Assembly: GCF_015352425.1 (NCBI RefSeq)
Contig: NZ_JADKNH010000017.1
Span: 1 to 64,000, forward strand
Reading direction: 5' to 3'
From: Fusibacter ferrireducens
GTDB lineage: Bacteria; Bacillota; Clostridia; Peptostreptococcales; Acidaminobacteraceae
DNA: 64,000 nt
Shown here: one piece after another, positions 7,726-15,886 of the stretch
Numbering within the stretch: position 1 is the first letter of the stretch
Layout of the letters: each line of letters begins with the position of its first letter
Notes under the pieces: model-generated
Told to the model about the DNA's origin: nothing
Databases searched by the model: none
What the model saw: only the letters and a program-made list of their open reading frames with translations
Translations under genes and position numbers: made by a program

Positions 7726-9570
7726 ATGATTGGAGAAATAATCAAGGCATTTATACTTATATTTATAGCTGAAATGGGGGACAAGACTCAAATATTGGCC
7801 ATGGCCTTTGCAACACGATTTCCTGTGAAAAAAGTATTGTTAGGCATTGGTATTGGCGCATTTTTGAATCATGGTCTAGCTGTTCTTTTGGGCAGTTATC
7901 TATCGTCGGTGGTTCCGATCAGTACAATTCAAATGATAGCAGGCGCCGCTTTTGTAGGTTTTGCAATTTGGACGTTGAAAATTGAGGAAGATGAGGATGA
8001 TGAAGAGCCAAAGTTTCAATTCGGTCCAGTGGGGACGGTGTCGTTGGCCTTTTTTTTAGGGGAACTTGGAGACAAAACCCAGTTGACAGCCATAACGTTG
8101 GCGGCGGATGCCAAGTATCCCTTTTTTATATTGGTAGGAACGGTTGCAGGGATGATTGCAACAGGTGCTTTGGGGATTATTGTCGGTAAGAAAATGGGGG
8201 ACAAAGTGCCTGAAATTGGCATAAAATTATTTGCAGCCACAATATTTATGTTCTTTGGGATTCAAAAACTATTTAGTACAGTGCCAGAAGCCTATTTACA
8301 AGTAAAATATGTGTTGCCAGTATTGGTGATATTATTAGGGCTTACGGGTTTTATGGTCGTAAAACTTTTCCGTCACAGAAAAGCAGGGATACAATCTGCC
8401 TATAGAGCAAAAGCACAACTTCTGCACAATTACTATGAGCACATAAGAGAAGATTTAGATAGCATATGCATGGGAACGGAGTACTGTAAAACTTGTAGTG
8501 GTGAAGCCTGTATAATTGGACACGCTAAAAAGCGTATTAATGCCATTATCGAAGATAAAGAAGCAATGATACCGGATGTTGAAGAGATTTCAGTCATTAA
8601 TAGCAAACCTTTTTCACAGGCGAAGGCAATGGATAGCCTTGTGGATACATTGTGGCTGCTTGAAAATATTGAGAATCATTCTGAAATTCAAATGGCTCAT
8701 ATGATGCGAAAGAAAATGGAAATTATTCTATTGGGCAAAGAGGTTGATCCGTATGAATGCTATGATGCATATATTGAAAAGATCATGACAGTAAATAAGG
8801 ATTTGGCAAAAGAGGTGCGTAGACAGTTCAATTTGAGAAAACCAATAGAGCAAAGAATTATTAACGTGGGCAATAGAATAAGCAACATCTATTTAGTGGA
8901 GTCAAAAGAGGGCTATATCCTCGTTGATACAGGTTATGAAGCGTATTTTGAAACCTTTAAAAGTGAACTTCAAAAGAACAACATTGGTCTTGATGAAATT
9001 GCATATATCTTTGTCACTCACGCTCATGATGATCATGTGGGATTCTTAAATCAACTTATGGCAGAAACCACAGCTCAAATTATCACCCATCATAAAGCCG
9101 TACCACAGTTGGCAAAGGGGCAAAATTCTTTTAAAGGCGGTTGCAGCACTAGGTTGGCGTGGCTTTTTTGTCAAGTCATGAAGTTGGCAGGAAAAGGAGA
9201 ACATAAATTTCAGCCTGTTGAAGTGAGTGATAGATTCTTGATCATTAAAGAGCAGAATAGAGCAAAAATCGAAGAACTTCTCTCTGGCAAGATAATAGAC
9301 TTACCAGGTCATACACAGGATTCAATTGGCTTGTTATTGAATGATGAAATTTTATTCTGTGGTGACGCTGTAATGAATGGACTCCCTAGTCGTCATCATA
9401 TCATCATTTGGATTGAGGACATACTCGAATATAAAAACAGCTGGAAAAAAATGATGGCATTGGATTATAGAAAAGTCTATCCTGCACATGGAAAGCCGAT
9501 TTCAAAAGATCGTATTATTTCAAATTTTAAATCTCTCAAGAAAATCAAATCCTATAGATTATCATCTTGA
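7726..9570 (+). CDS. TMEM165/GDT1 (UPF0016) Mn2+ transporter fused to a metallo-beta-lactamase domain
   Basis: A 614-residue fusion. Residues 1-215 form a GDT1-type cation transporter of two repeats, each with the E-x-G-D-K-T signature (EMGDKT at 16-21, ELGDKT at 113-118) and about six to seven membrane helices. An acidic loop (EEDEDDEEP, 87-95) separates the repeats. Residues 216-375 are a soluble linker with clustered cysteines (C248, C254-x-x-C257, C262) and a following His. Residues 376-614 form a metallo-beta-lactamase fold with H432-x-H434-x-D436-H437, an ITHHKAV segment, DLPGHTQDS, FCGDAVMNG and YPAHGKP, so the metal ligands seem complete. The transporter part fits Mn2+ export given the riboswitch; the hydrolase substrate is unknown. 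GDT1 proteins normally end after about 200-240 residues. The start follows AGGGAG by nine bases. Confidence 0.88.
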   Translation: MIGEIIKAFILIFIAEMGDKTQILAMAFATRFPVKKVLLGIGIGAFLNHGLAVLLGSYLSSVVPISTIQMIAGAAFVGFAIWTLKIEEDEDDEEPKFQFGPVGTVSLAFFLGELGDKTQLTAITLAADAKYPFFILVGTVAGMIATGALGIIVGKKMGDKVPEIGIKLFAATIFMFFGIQKLFSTVPEAYLQVKYVLPVLVILLGLTGFMVVKLFRHRKAGIQSAYRAKAQLLHNYYEHIREDLDSICMGTEYCKTCSGEACIIGHAKKRINAIIEDKEAMIPDVEEISVINSKPFSQAKAMDSLVDTLWLLENIENHSEIQMAHMMRKKMEIILLGKEVDPYECYDAYIEKIMTVNKDLAKEVRRQFNLRKPIEQRIINVGNRISNIYLVESKEGYILVDTGYEAYFETFKSELQKNNIGLDEIAYIFVTHAHDDHVGFLNQLMAETTAQIITHHKAVPQLAKGQNSFKGGCSTRLAWLFCQVMKLAGKGEHKFQPVEVSDRFLIIKEQNRAKIEELLSGKIIDLPGHTQDSIGLLLNDEILFCGDAVMNGLPSRHHIIIWIEDILEYKNSWKKMMALDYRKVYPAHGKPISKDRIISNFKSLKKIKSYRLSS

Positions 9571-9854
9571 GATAAAGAATAACAAATGCCAGTAACTACT
9601 CTTTTAAAGCAGTGGTTCTAGTTATAAGATTTCAAAAGTTATACCCTAGAAGTTATCTCTATTCACATCCGCCAGCTGTATTCTGAGACTTTTTTAGCCA
9701 ACAATAAGACAAGAAAGTGTTCAAAATTGTATATTTATGGTTAAGAAATGTATATATGGATAAATAACATATAGGAGAATGCAAAGCATGCGCTTGAAAA
9801 TCTCTAGTTGAAAGCATCTAGTTATATTTTTCTAATAGGCAAGGAGTGATTGAG
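9571..9854. other. Intergenic region before the multicopper oxidase gene
   Basis: About 280 AT-rich bases. No clear promoter matching consensus, hairpin terminator or small gene was found; the ribosome binding site AAGGAG (9841-9846) belongs to the next gene. Confidence 0.45.
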
Positions 9855-11351
9855 ATGATCAAAAAAATGAAATGGCTATCGATTGGCGTTATACTGATTG
9901 TACTTGTGGGTTGCACTATGGCACCGAATAAGATAGAAACTGGCGATACAGCTTTGACAGATCCAGTAAGCAGTGAACTAAATGTGCAAAAAGTTGAGCA
10001 AAAAACAGAGCCGAGTTTGGCAGAAGGTTCATCGTTGTCTTTGCCAATTCCCCCTTTACTCGAAGATGAAAATTCTGATCCTGCAATTGCAGAGTATACA
10101 CTTACTGCCGATTATGGCATATCAGAGATCATTCCGAATATGACGACAAATACTCTGGGGTATAATGGCAACCTGCTAGGCCCGACAATCCGTTCCAAAG
10201 TGGGCGAAGCTGTCATAATTCATGTTAAGAATAATCTTATGGACAGTACGACCGTTCATTGGCACGGCTTGATCGTATCTGGCAAAGTGGATGGTGGACC
10301 GCATCAGATTATTGAAACGGGTGAGACTTGGTCACCTGAATTTGTTTTGACTCAGCCTGCACTGACAGCATGGTATCATCCACACTTGATGGGCGAGACT
10401 GCAACGCAAGTTTATCAAGGGCTTGGTGGCTTATGGATTCACGATGATGAGGCATCTTCATCACTGGGATTGCCGGAAACATATGGCGTAGATGATGTGC
10501 CTTTGATCATTCAAGATAGGGCGTTCTATAAAGATGGTTCACTGTATTATAATCCCAATATGATGAATGGTGCGGTGGGCAATGTCATTATGATTAATGG
10601 CAAAGTGGGTCCTTATGCAGAAGTGCCATCATCATGGGTTAGATTGCGTCTTTTAAACGGTAGCAATGCCGCACAGCATAAAATGAATTTTTCAGATGAG
10701 CGCCCTTTTTATCAAATTGCATCTGATGGTGGATTGTTGGAATCCCCCGTTAAAATGACATCTATAGAATTGGCTCCGGGAGAAAGAGCAGAGATTATGG
10801 TAGATTTGCAGTCTACCCAAAAAGGGGATGCCGTATTTCTAATGGTCTCTAACACAAAGAGCCTTAAGCTCGTAAGTAATGGCACAAAAACAAACAATTA
10901 TGTTTTAAAAGATCAGCTGGTTGAAATCGAAAAATGGGACTCAGCAGATGTTGAAAATGAGCGCTATTTTGATTTAGAAGGGGTTGCTCACATGGTTTCT
11001 ATCAATGGCGAAAGCTTTGACATGAATAGCGTCGCATTTTCTCTACCCGTTGGAAGACTTGAAAAGTGGACCGTTTCAAATGTGAGTGATTCTTCTGGTG
11101 GCATGGGCATGATGAGTAGCGGAACGGAGCATTCCTTTCATGTACATGGGCTGCAATTTCAAGTGCTTTCAAGGAATGGTGCTTTGCCGCCAGAAGGTGA
11201 GCGTGGCTGGAAAGATACTGTGTTCTTGAAGCCGGGAGAAAAGGTTGAGATATTGGTTAAATTTACTTTGGAAGGCGTATTTATGTATCATTGTCATAAT
11301 CTCGAACATGAAGATGCTGGCATGATGGGACAATTTCAAGTGACGGAGTAG
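9855..11351 (+). CDS. Multicopper oxidase lipoprotein
   Basis: A 498-residue secreted lipoprotein: the N-terminus is KKMKWLSIG with a hydrophobic core and lipobox LVGC, so it is anchored outside the membrane. Four copper-binding motifs are present: VHWHGLI and WYHPH in the first cupredoxin domain, HSFHVHGLQF and YHCHNLEHEDAGMM in the last. The final HCHxxxHxxxxM carries the type-1 copper Cys, His and axial Met. Such enzymes oxidise metals (Mn2+, Cu+, Fe2+) or phenols with O2. It lies just after the Mn2+-controlled fusion gene, which hints at metal handling, but no shared control is visible. The start is ATG 9855, eight bases after AAGGAG; the upstream GTG at 9846 overlaps that site. An O2-using oxidase is notable beside strictly anaerobic enzymes. 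Confidence 0.9.
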   Translation: MIKKMKWLSIGVILIVLVGCTMAPNKIETGDTALTDPVSSELNVQKVEQKTEPSLAEGSSLSLPIPPLLEDENSDPAIAEYTLTADYGISEIIPNMTTNTLGYNGNLLGPTIRSKVGEAVIIHVKNNLMDSTTVHWHGLIVSGKVDGGPHQIIETGETWSPEFVLTQPALTAWYHPHLMGETATQVYQGLGGLWIHDDEASSSLGLPETYGVDDVPLIIQDRAFYKDGSLYYNPNMMNGAVGNVIMINGKVGPYAEVPSSWVRLRLLNGSNAAQHKMNFSDERPFYQIASDGGLLESPVKMTSIELAPGERAEIMVDLQSTQKGDAVFLMVSNTKSLKLVSNGTKTNNYVLKDQLVEIEKWDSADVENERYFDLEGVAHMVSINGESFDMNSVAFSLPVGRLEKWTVSNVSDSSGGMGMMSSGTEHSFHVHGLQFQVLSRNGALPPEGERGWKDTVFLKPGEKVEILVKFTLEGVFMYHCHNLEHEDAGMMGQFQVTE

Positions 11352-11513
11352 AGGACTGGTCACAGGAATGGCCGTAGATGGATAAGTATTGGCATTGAAG
11401 AATTTCAATGCTCTTACTTGTCCTTTTTTACTACGAAGTTGCTTGTACTCACATATTCTTGGATGATGAGATTAAACTCTAATCTGGACGAAAATTAATG
11501 ATATATAAGAAAA

Positions 11514-11539
11514 GGCTTATGGAGAAATCTCCAAAAGCC
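11514..11539 (-). terminator. Terminator of korAB
   Basis: Arms 11514-11524 and 11529-11539 pair around an AAAT loop (one mismatch). Read on the minus strand, after the korB stop, the hairpin is followed by TTTTCTT. A second small dyad, GCATTGAA/TTCAATGC (11392-11411), lies nearer the multicopper oxidase end and may serve the plus strand. Confidence 0.65.
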
Positions 11540-11579
11540 CAAAAGTAGATGCAAATCTGGTAATGATTTAATCCATGGT

Positions 11580-12437
11580 TTATGAATTGGCTCGAAATAG
11601 AGCATTGACTGTAGCGATATCTCTTTTTCTTTTTACAATAGGGGTGGCATCTTGCTTATAAAGCCAGGTACGCTTATTAAATGGTATTTTGCTTTTAGTT
11701 TGATAAATGACACCTAAAGCAAACTTTTCGGTATCAAGGGCTTTTTTCATGGCAGCTTCAAAATCACTTGAGTCATAGTCTTCCTCTAGTGGATAACTGT
11801 GCTCTTTAAACCACTTAAAGGTGTTAACCTTGTTGAAGGAAACGCAAGGGTGAAGGATGTCAATCAAGGCATAACCTTCATGTGAAAAGGCAGCAGCCAA
11901 TATTTTTTTGAGGCCATCTGTATCGCCTGAGAAGGCTCTTGCAACAAATGTAGCACCTAAAGTCATGGCTAAGGGTAAAGCATTGATGGGATCGTTGATG
12001 ACGCCGTTGACTTGAACAGGTGTCTTGAATTCTAGAGGGCTGGTAGGCGCTGCTTGACCTTTTGTCAAACCATAGACCATATTGTCATGGACAATATGAA
12101 CAATATCCGGATTACGTCTTACATTGTGGATAAAATGGTTGCCACCTTCACCATACATATCGCCATCCCCACCTTCAGCAATCACCGTCAAGTCAGGGTT
12201 GGCAGCCTTTATAGCAACTGCAACAGGCAGAGCTCTACCGTGGAGACCGTTGAAAAAATTAGTGTTGATGTACTGTGGCATCTTAGCCGCTTGGCCTATA
12301 CCGGAGGCCATGACGACTTGGGTGGGATCCAAATCCATTTCTTGCAGGACTTCTATTAGGGCCTTTCGTATAGAAAAATTTCCACAACCGGGGCACCAAG
12401 CTATGTCGGTTGAAGGATCCATTTCAAAATATTTCAT
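11580..12437 (-). CDS. korB: 2-oxoacid:ferredoxin oxidoreductase, beta subunit
   Basis: A 285-residue thiamine-diphosphate-binding beta subunit. The N-terminus has WCPGCGN with C15 and C18 of the family's iron-sulfur ligand set; ASGIGQAAKMPQY, GLHGRALPVAVAIK and EGGDGDMYGEGGNHFIH carry the TPP/Mg2+ binding GDGD motif, and NMVYGLTKGQ is the conserved active-site stretch. With KorA it oxidatively decarboxylates a 2-oxoacid to acyl-CoA and reduces ferredoxin. Subunit architecture fits the 2-oxoglutarate/2-oxoacid (KorAB) type rather than pyruvate:ferredoxin oxidoreductase, but the substrate is not certain. It lies two bases after korA, with its AGGAGG overlapping the korA 3' end, so the two are translated from one mRNA. 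Confidence 0.93.
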   Translation of the reverse strand: MKYFEMDPSTDIAWCPGCGNFSIRKALIEVLQEMDLDPTQVVMASGIGQAAKMPQYINTNFFNGLHGRALPVAVAIKAANPDLTVIAEGGDGDMYGEGGNHFIHNVRRNPDIVHIVHDNMVYGLTKGQAAPTSPLEFKTPVQVNGVINDPINALPLAMTLGATFVARAFSGDTDGLKKILAAAFSHEGYALIDILHPCVSFNKVNTFKWFKEHSYPLEEDYDSSDFEAAMKKALDTEKFALGVIYQTKSKIPFNKRTWLYKQDATPIVKRKRDIATVNALFRANS

Positions 12438-12439
12438 GA

Positions 12440-14125
12440 TTATACCTCCTTCATATAAGCGACAATTTCTTCGATTGAAAAGGGTTCGCCATTATATTTC
12501 AATAGATTATGTGTCACAGCAACCCCTAATTCCAATAATAAAATTTTGGAAAATTGGGCTGTGGCATTGTTTTCTACATTGACAATCACATCAGCTTGAT
12601 CGAAATATCGCTTAACATCTTTGTGAAGTGGAAAAGGTTGTTTAACATATAAGTAAGCGGTTTCTCCGTCCCCATATTGATCTATATATTCTTTTAAGAC
12701 ACCATAGGTGGAGCCCCAACCGACCATAAGCTTTTTATAGGACTTGGGTCCAATCAGCTCAGGATATTGATAATCTGCCATTAGTAAGGCTTGCTTGGAT
12801 AAGCGTTTTTCGTTCATTTGAATCCTGACATCGAAAGATTCTGTAATCAAACCTGCCTCAGTGTGTTCGTCGCTATCACACTTGACCAGTCCTTCACCAT
12901 GTCCTGGAATGCCTCTAGGAGAAATGCTATCTTCTGTCAAGGCATACCGCTTGTAATCTTTATCACTTTTGATTACAAATGATTCCAGATACTTTGAATC
13001 GAGTTCAAAAGGTGCCATCTGAAATTTGGAGTCCACTAGAAATTGGTCTGATAACAAAAATGCAGGGACTTGATACTTATCTGCAAAGTAGAAGGCTTTT
13101 TGAGCCAGTTCGATGGCATCCTTCAGATGTCCGGGTGCATAAATAAAACGTGGAAATTCTCCATGGCCTGCGTAAATAGCCAAATTTAAATCTTCTTGAG
13201 CGGTTCTTGTGGGCAAACCTGTACCTGGACCAGGCCTTTGCGCGATATGAATGACACATGGTGTTTCGGTGATGCCAGACAAACTGACCGCTTCTTCCAT
13301 TAAAGCAAAACCGCCTCCTGATGTAGTTGTCAAGGCTCTTGCGCCGGCATACCATGCGCCAATGTTCATATTGAGGGCAGCAATCTCATCTTCAGCTTGT
13401 TCTACGAAAACACCAAAGTCATTCATTTTACCAGCTAGATAAGTTAGCAGACCGGTTCCTGGTGACATGGGATAGGAAGTCAAAAAATTGCAACCACCAC
13501 CAAGAGCACCAATTCCAAGTGCTTCATTACCAGAAAGGACTAAAAGAGGCACGTCTTCTCTCGTTTTTAAGTTGTGATGGCTTTGATAAGCCACGCCCAA
13601 TTGATAACCAATGTTGAAAGCCTCTATGTTGTCGTCTTGAACCTGATCGCTTTTGTGTGAGAATCTATTACGGATTAAAGTATGACAGTAATCCTGATCC
13701 AGTGTGAGCATTCCAGCAATATGGCCGAACAATACTGTATTGCCAAAGAGGATACTTCCAGCTTTTTTTGCATAATCACTCAGTGTGAAAGGGACAAAAG
13801 TACCAACAATGTGATCACGTTCTTCTTGAGTTATAAAATCTGGCTCTCCAAAAATCAAAGAATCTTCAGCAACTCTTTTAGGAATGCGATAAAAGCTATG
13901 GTTGTTCAACAGGTAAAGAAAGTCTATATGAGACCTATAAGCGGCTACCGGAGTATTGCTGATGCGAATTTCTAGTGTATTGTTACCGCCCCTCACACGG
14001 CTCATTACTTCGTGAGTGGAAAAAACATAGTAAGATTTTGAAATGGCTTTCACCAAGAAATCTTCTATGGTTTGAAGCCCTTGACCTGCTTCTCCAGATA
14101 AAACGATGGCAAGTTCATGTTTCAT
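12440..14125 (-). CDS. korA: 2-oxoacid:ferredoxin oxidoreductase, alpha (gamma-alpha fused) subunit
   Basis: A 561-residue protein carrying the gamma domain first (SGEAGQGLQTIEDFL near the N-terminus, then HEVMSRVRGGNNT, residues 1 to about 190) and the alpha domain after it (LSGNEALGIGALGGG, YPMSPGTGLL, EDEIAALNMNIGAWYAGARA, TTSGGGFALMEEAVSLSG, QRPGPGTGLPT). This gamma-alpha fusion is standard for KorA/OorA-like proteins. It binds CoA and part of TPP and pairs with KorB. The start is set at ATG 14125-14123, since AGGAGG is at 14138-14133 on the minus strand; the frame stays open upstream through that site. The operon is korA-korB only, with no separate delta ferredoxin subunit visible. Confidence 0.92.
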   Translation of the reverse strand: MKHELAIVLSGEAGQGLQTIEDFLVKAISKSYYVFSTHEVMSRVRGGNNTLEIRISNTPVAAYRSHIDFLYLLNNHSFYRIPKRVAEDSLIFGEPDFITQEERDHIVGTFVPFTLSDYAKKAGSILFGNTVLFGHIAGMLTLDQDYCHTLIRNRFSHKSDQVQDDNIEAFNIGYQLGVAYQSHHNLKTREDVPLLVLSGNEALGIGALGGGCNFLTSYPMSPGTGLLTYLAGKMNDFGVFVEQAEDEIAALNMNIGAWYAGARALTTTSGGGFALMEEAVSLSGITETPCVIHIAQRPGPGTGLPTRTAQEDLNLAIYAGHGEFPRFIYAPGHLKDAIELAQKAFYFADKYQVPAFLLSDQFLVDSKFQMAPFELDSKYLESFVIKSDKDYKRYALTEDSISPRGIPGHGEGLVKCDSDEHTEAGLITESFDVRIQMNEKRLSKQALLMADYQYPELIGPKSYKKLMVGWGSTYGVLKEYIDQYGDGETAYLYVKQPFPLHKDVKRYFDQADVIVNVENNATAQFSKILLLELGVAVTHNLLKYNGEPFSIEEIVAYMKEV

Positions 14126-14484
14126 GTTTATACCTCCTTGTATAATATTTCTACACAGATACTTACTACCCAACATATTGAATAATTAACTTTACATTTA
14201 TTTTATGCCATTTGGGCACTTCAAATCTTACAAAGTTATTATTTCTAAAATAAGGCAAAATACAACGTTTTTATTTCACTAAAACAAAATATAGATTAAA
14301 TGGGTCTAAATAATTTGTTATAATAAAGCGTAATGAATTTACATAAATATGTGAAAGCTCAAATTAAAAATCAGCAGGTAAAATCGTCCTAATATCTATT
14401 ATGGACCTACATTCGAGGAAAATTATGGGGTGGCATATCCCAAATATAGAGGTTTAAAACAGGTAAAGCCAAAGGAGTGATTAA
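14126..14484. other. Divergent intergenic region between korA and the carboxylesterase
   Basis: About 360 AT-rich bases that must hold promoters for both directions. For the plus strand, TATAAT at 14319-14324 with a weak -35 TTAAAT at 14296-14301 (17-base spacer) is the best candidate. No hairpin terminator or structured RNA was recognised. Confidence 0.45.
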
Positions 14485-15795
14485 ATGCAATTTGAAACAC
14501 CATTAGGTACAATTATAGGAAAGACAGAAAATAAAGTTATTCGAATAATGGGTATTCCATATGGCCGGGCGAAGCGCTTTGAAAAACCTGAAGAGGTAGA
14601 CAAGTTGCCGACGCCCTTTTACGCAAATGCGCCCTCAGTGGCATCTCCTCAAATCAGTGATCCTTATTTTAGCAGAATATTCGGTCATGAAGTTTTAGAG
14701 GGGCTAACCATTGGTGAACAGTGTTTGAATTTAAGCATAACAAGGCAAGAAACGGTTAGTGAACAGAAAAAACTGCCGGTAATGGTTTGGATTCATGGCG
14801 GCGGATATATTTCAGGATGTGGAGACCTCGTCGGTACTAATCCGACTCAGATGGTAAGGGAAAACGATGTTTTAGTGGTTAGTGTCAGTTATCGGTTGGG
14901 CATCTTAGGCTTTTTAGGAGGGTATAAAAACATTCCGGCAAATTTAGGGCTTATGGATGTTATCCTTGCTCTAAAATGGATTAAAAACAACATTGAATAT
15001 TTTGGCGGCGATTCAAGCAATATTACGCTATTTAGCCAATCGGCAGGTGGAGATCTAGTAGCACACCTCATGGCGGCGCAAGGGGTTGAAGGCTTATTTC
15101 ATAAAGTGATCATTCAAAGTGCGCCTTTTGGACTGAGAAATGATAAGACAGAAATGATCAATCAAATGATTAAAGTCGGCCAAGAGTTCGATTTAAATGG
15201 AAGTTATGAAGAACTGATGTCGATTCAGTCTAAGATGCTTGAAAAGGCTGGAGGATTTGGTTTGAAGTCAGGGATGCCTTTTGGAATGCAATATGGCATG
15301 GCGCCACTGCCTAATGAAGGAGAAGTGGAACACATTTGGGCAGAAAGGGCAAGTCAATTCGAAGTGATCGTTGGCTATAATCGTGAGGAAACAGCCGTGT
15401 TTTTGCCATTGCTTGAAGCTGTAAAAAAAGCGATGGCATTACCTTTTGTGGGCAATATCGCTAAGGCAATAGTACTAAAAGTGACGACTGGGGCAATCTA
15501 TAAAAAAGGCGCAAATGCCTTTTATAAAGATTACAAAAGGGCTGGTGGAAAGATTGCTCTTTATGAACTTCGGTTTGGTTCAAAAACAAATGGCTTAAAA
15601 TCAACCCATACAATGGAACTGCCATTGATTTTCTGGGACAAAGAGGTATGGGGAAAGTCGGAATTACTTAAAGATATTGATAAAGGCTATGTTGAAGCAT
15701 TTGGGAAACAAATTCGAAAAATGTGGTGTGACTTTGCAAAAGAGGGTTATCAAGCCATTCCAGAATCCTTTGACAGCATGATTATAAAAAAATAA
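14485..15795 (+). CDS. Type-B carboxylesterase (PnbA/cholinesterase-like)
   Basis: A 436-residue carboxylesterase of the cholinesterase/para-nitrobenzyl esterase family. The N-terminus has the family's TPLGTIIG and GIPYG segments; WIHGGGYISG supplies the oxyanion hole; FGGDSSNITLFSQSAGG carries the nucleophile Ser; GYNREETAVF and a late STHTMELPLIF segment correspond to the acidic residue and the catalytic His regions. Bacterial members are often near 490 residues, so this one is slightly short. There is no signal peptide. It hydrolyses carboxylic esters, substrate unknown. AAAGGAGTG precedes the ATG by about six bases. The next gene starts 90 bases later with its own promoter. Confidence 0.88.
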   Translation: MQFETPLGTIIGKTENKVIRIMGIPYGRAKRFEKPEEVDKLPTPFYANAPSVASPQISDPYFSRIFGHEVLEGLTIGEQCLNLSITRQETVSEQKKLPVMVWIHGGGYISGCGDLVGTNPTQMVRENDVLVVSVSYRLGILGFLGGYKNIPANLGLMDVILALKWIKNNIEYFGGDSSNITLFSQSAGGDLVAHLMAAQGVEGLFHKVIIQSAPFGLRNDKTEMINQMIKVGQEFDLNGSYEELMSIQSKMLEKAGGFGLKSGMPFGMQYGMAPLPNEGEVEHIWAERASQFEVIVGYNREETAVFLPLLEAVKKAMALPFVGNIAKAIVLKVTTGAIYKKGANAFYKDYKRAGGKIALYELRFGSKTNGLKSTHTMELPLIFWDKEVWGKSELLKDIDKGYVEAFGKQIRKMWCDFAKEGYQAIPESFDSMIIKK

Positions 15796-15855
15796 GATGT
15801 CAGGTCATTGAGCTATGGCTAGATCATGAAATGCCGTCTCCCAGAGTAGGCTGAT

Positions 15856-15883
15856 TTGCATCAGCCATCACATATGCTATAAT
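15856..15883 (+). promoter_or_regulatory. Promoter touching the start codon of the LuxR-type gene
   Basis: TTGCAT (15856-15861), a 16-base spacer, and a perfect TATAAT (15878-15883). The expected transcription start, about 15890, falls at or just past the ATG at 15887, and no Shine-Dalgarno sequence is visible nearby. Confidence 0.6.
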
Positions 15884-15886
15884 TGA

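Noticed and set aside
12124-12582. 152-residue plus-strand frame across the korAB junction
   Set aside because: Opposite to two strongly supported genes and without a ribosome site or known motif.
13077-13355. 92-residue minus-strand frame inside korA
   Set aside because: Lies in the other frame of the well-supported korA gene; Arg/Cys-rich composition is typical of a shadow frame.
11580-14125. Pyruvate:ferredoxin oxidoreductase
   Set aside because: The two-subunit gamma-alpha plus beta layout without a delta ferredoxin subunit fits the KorAB type better.
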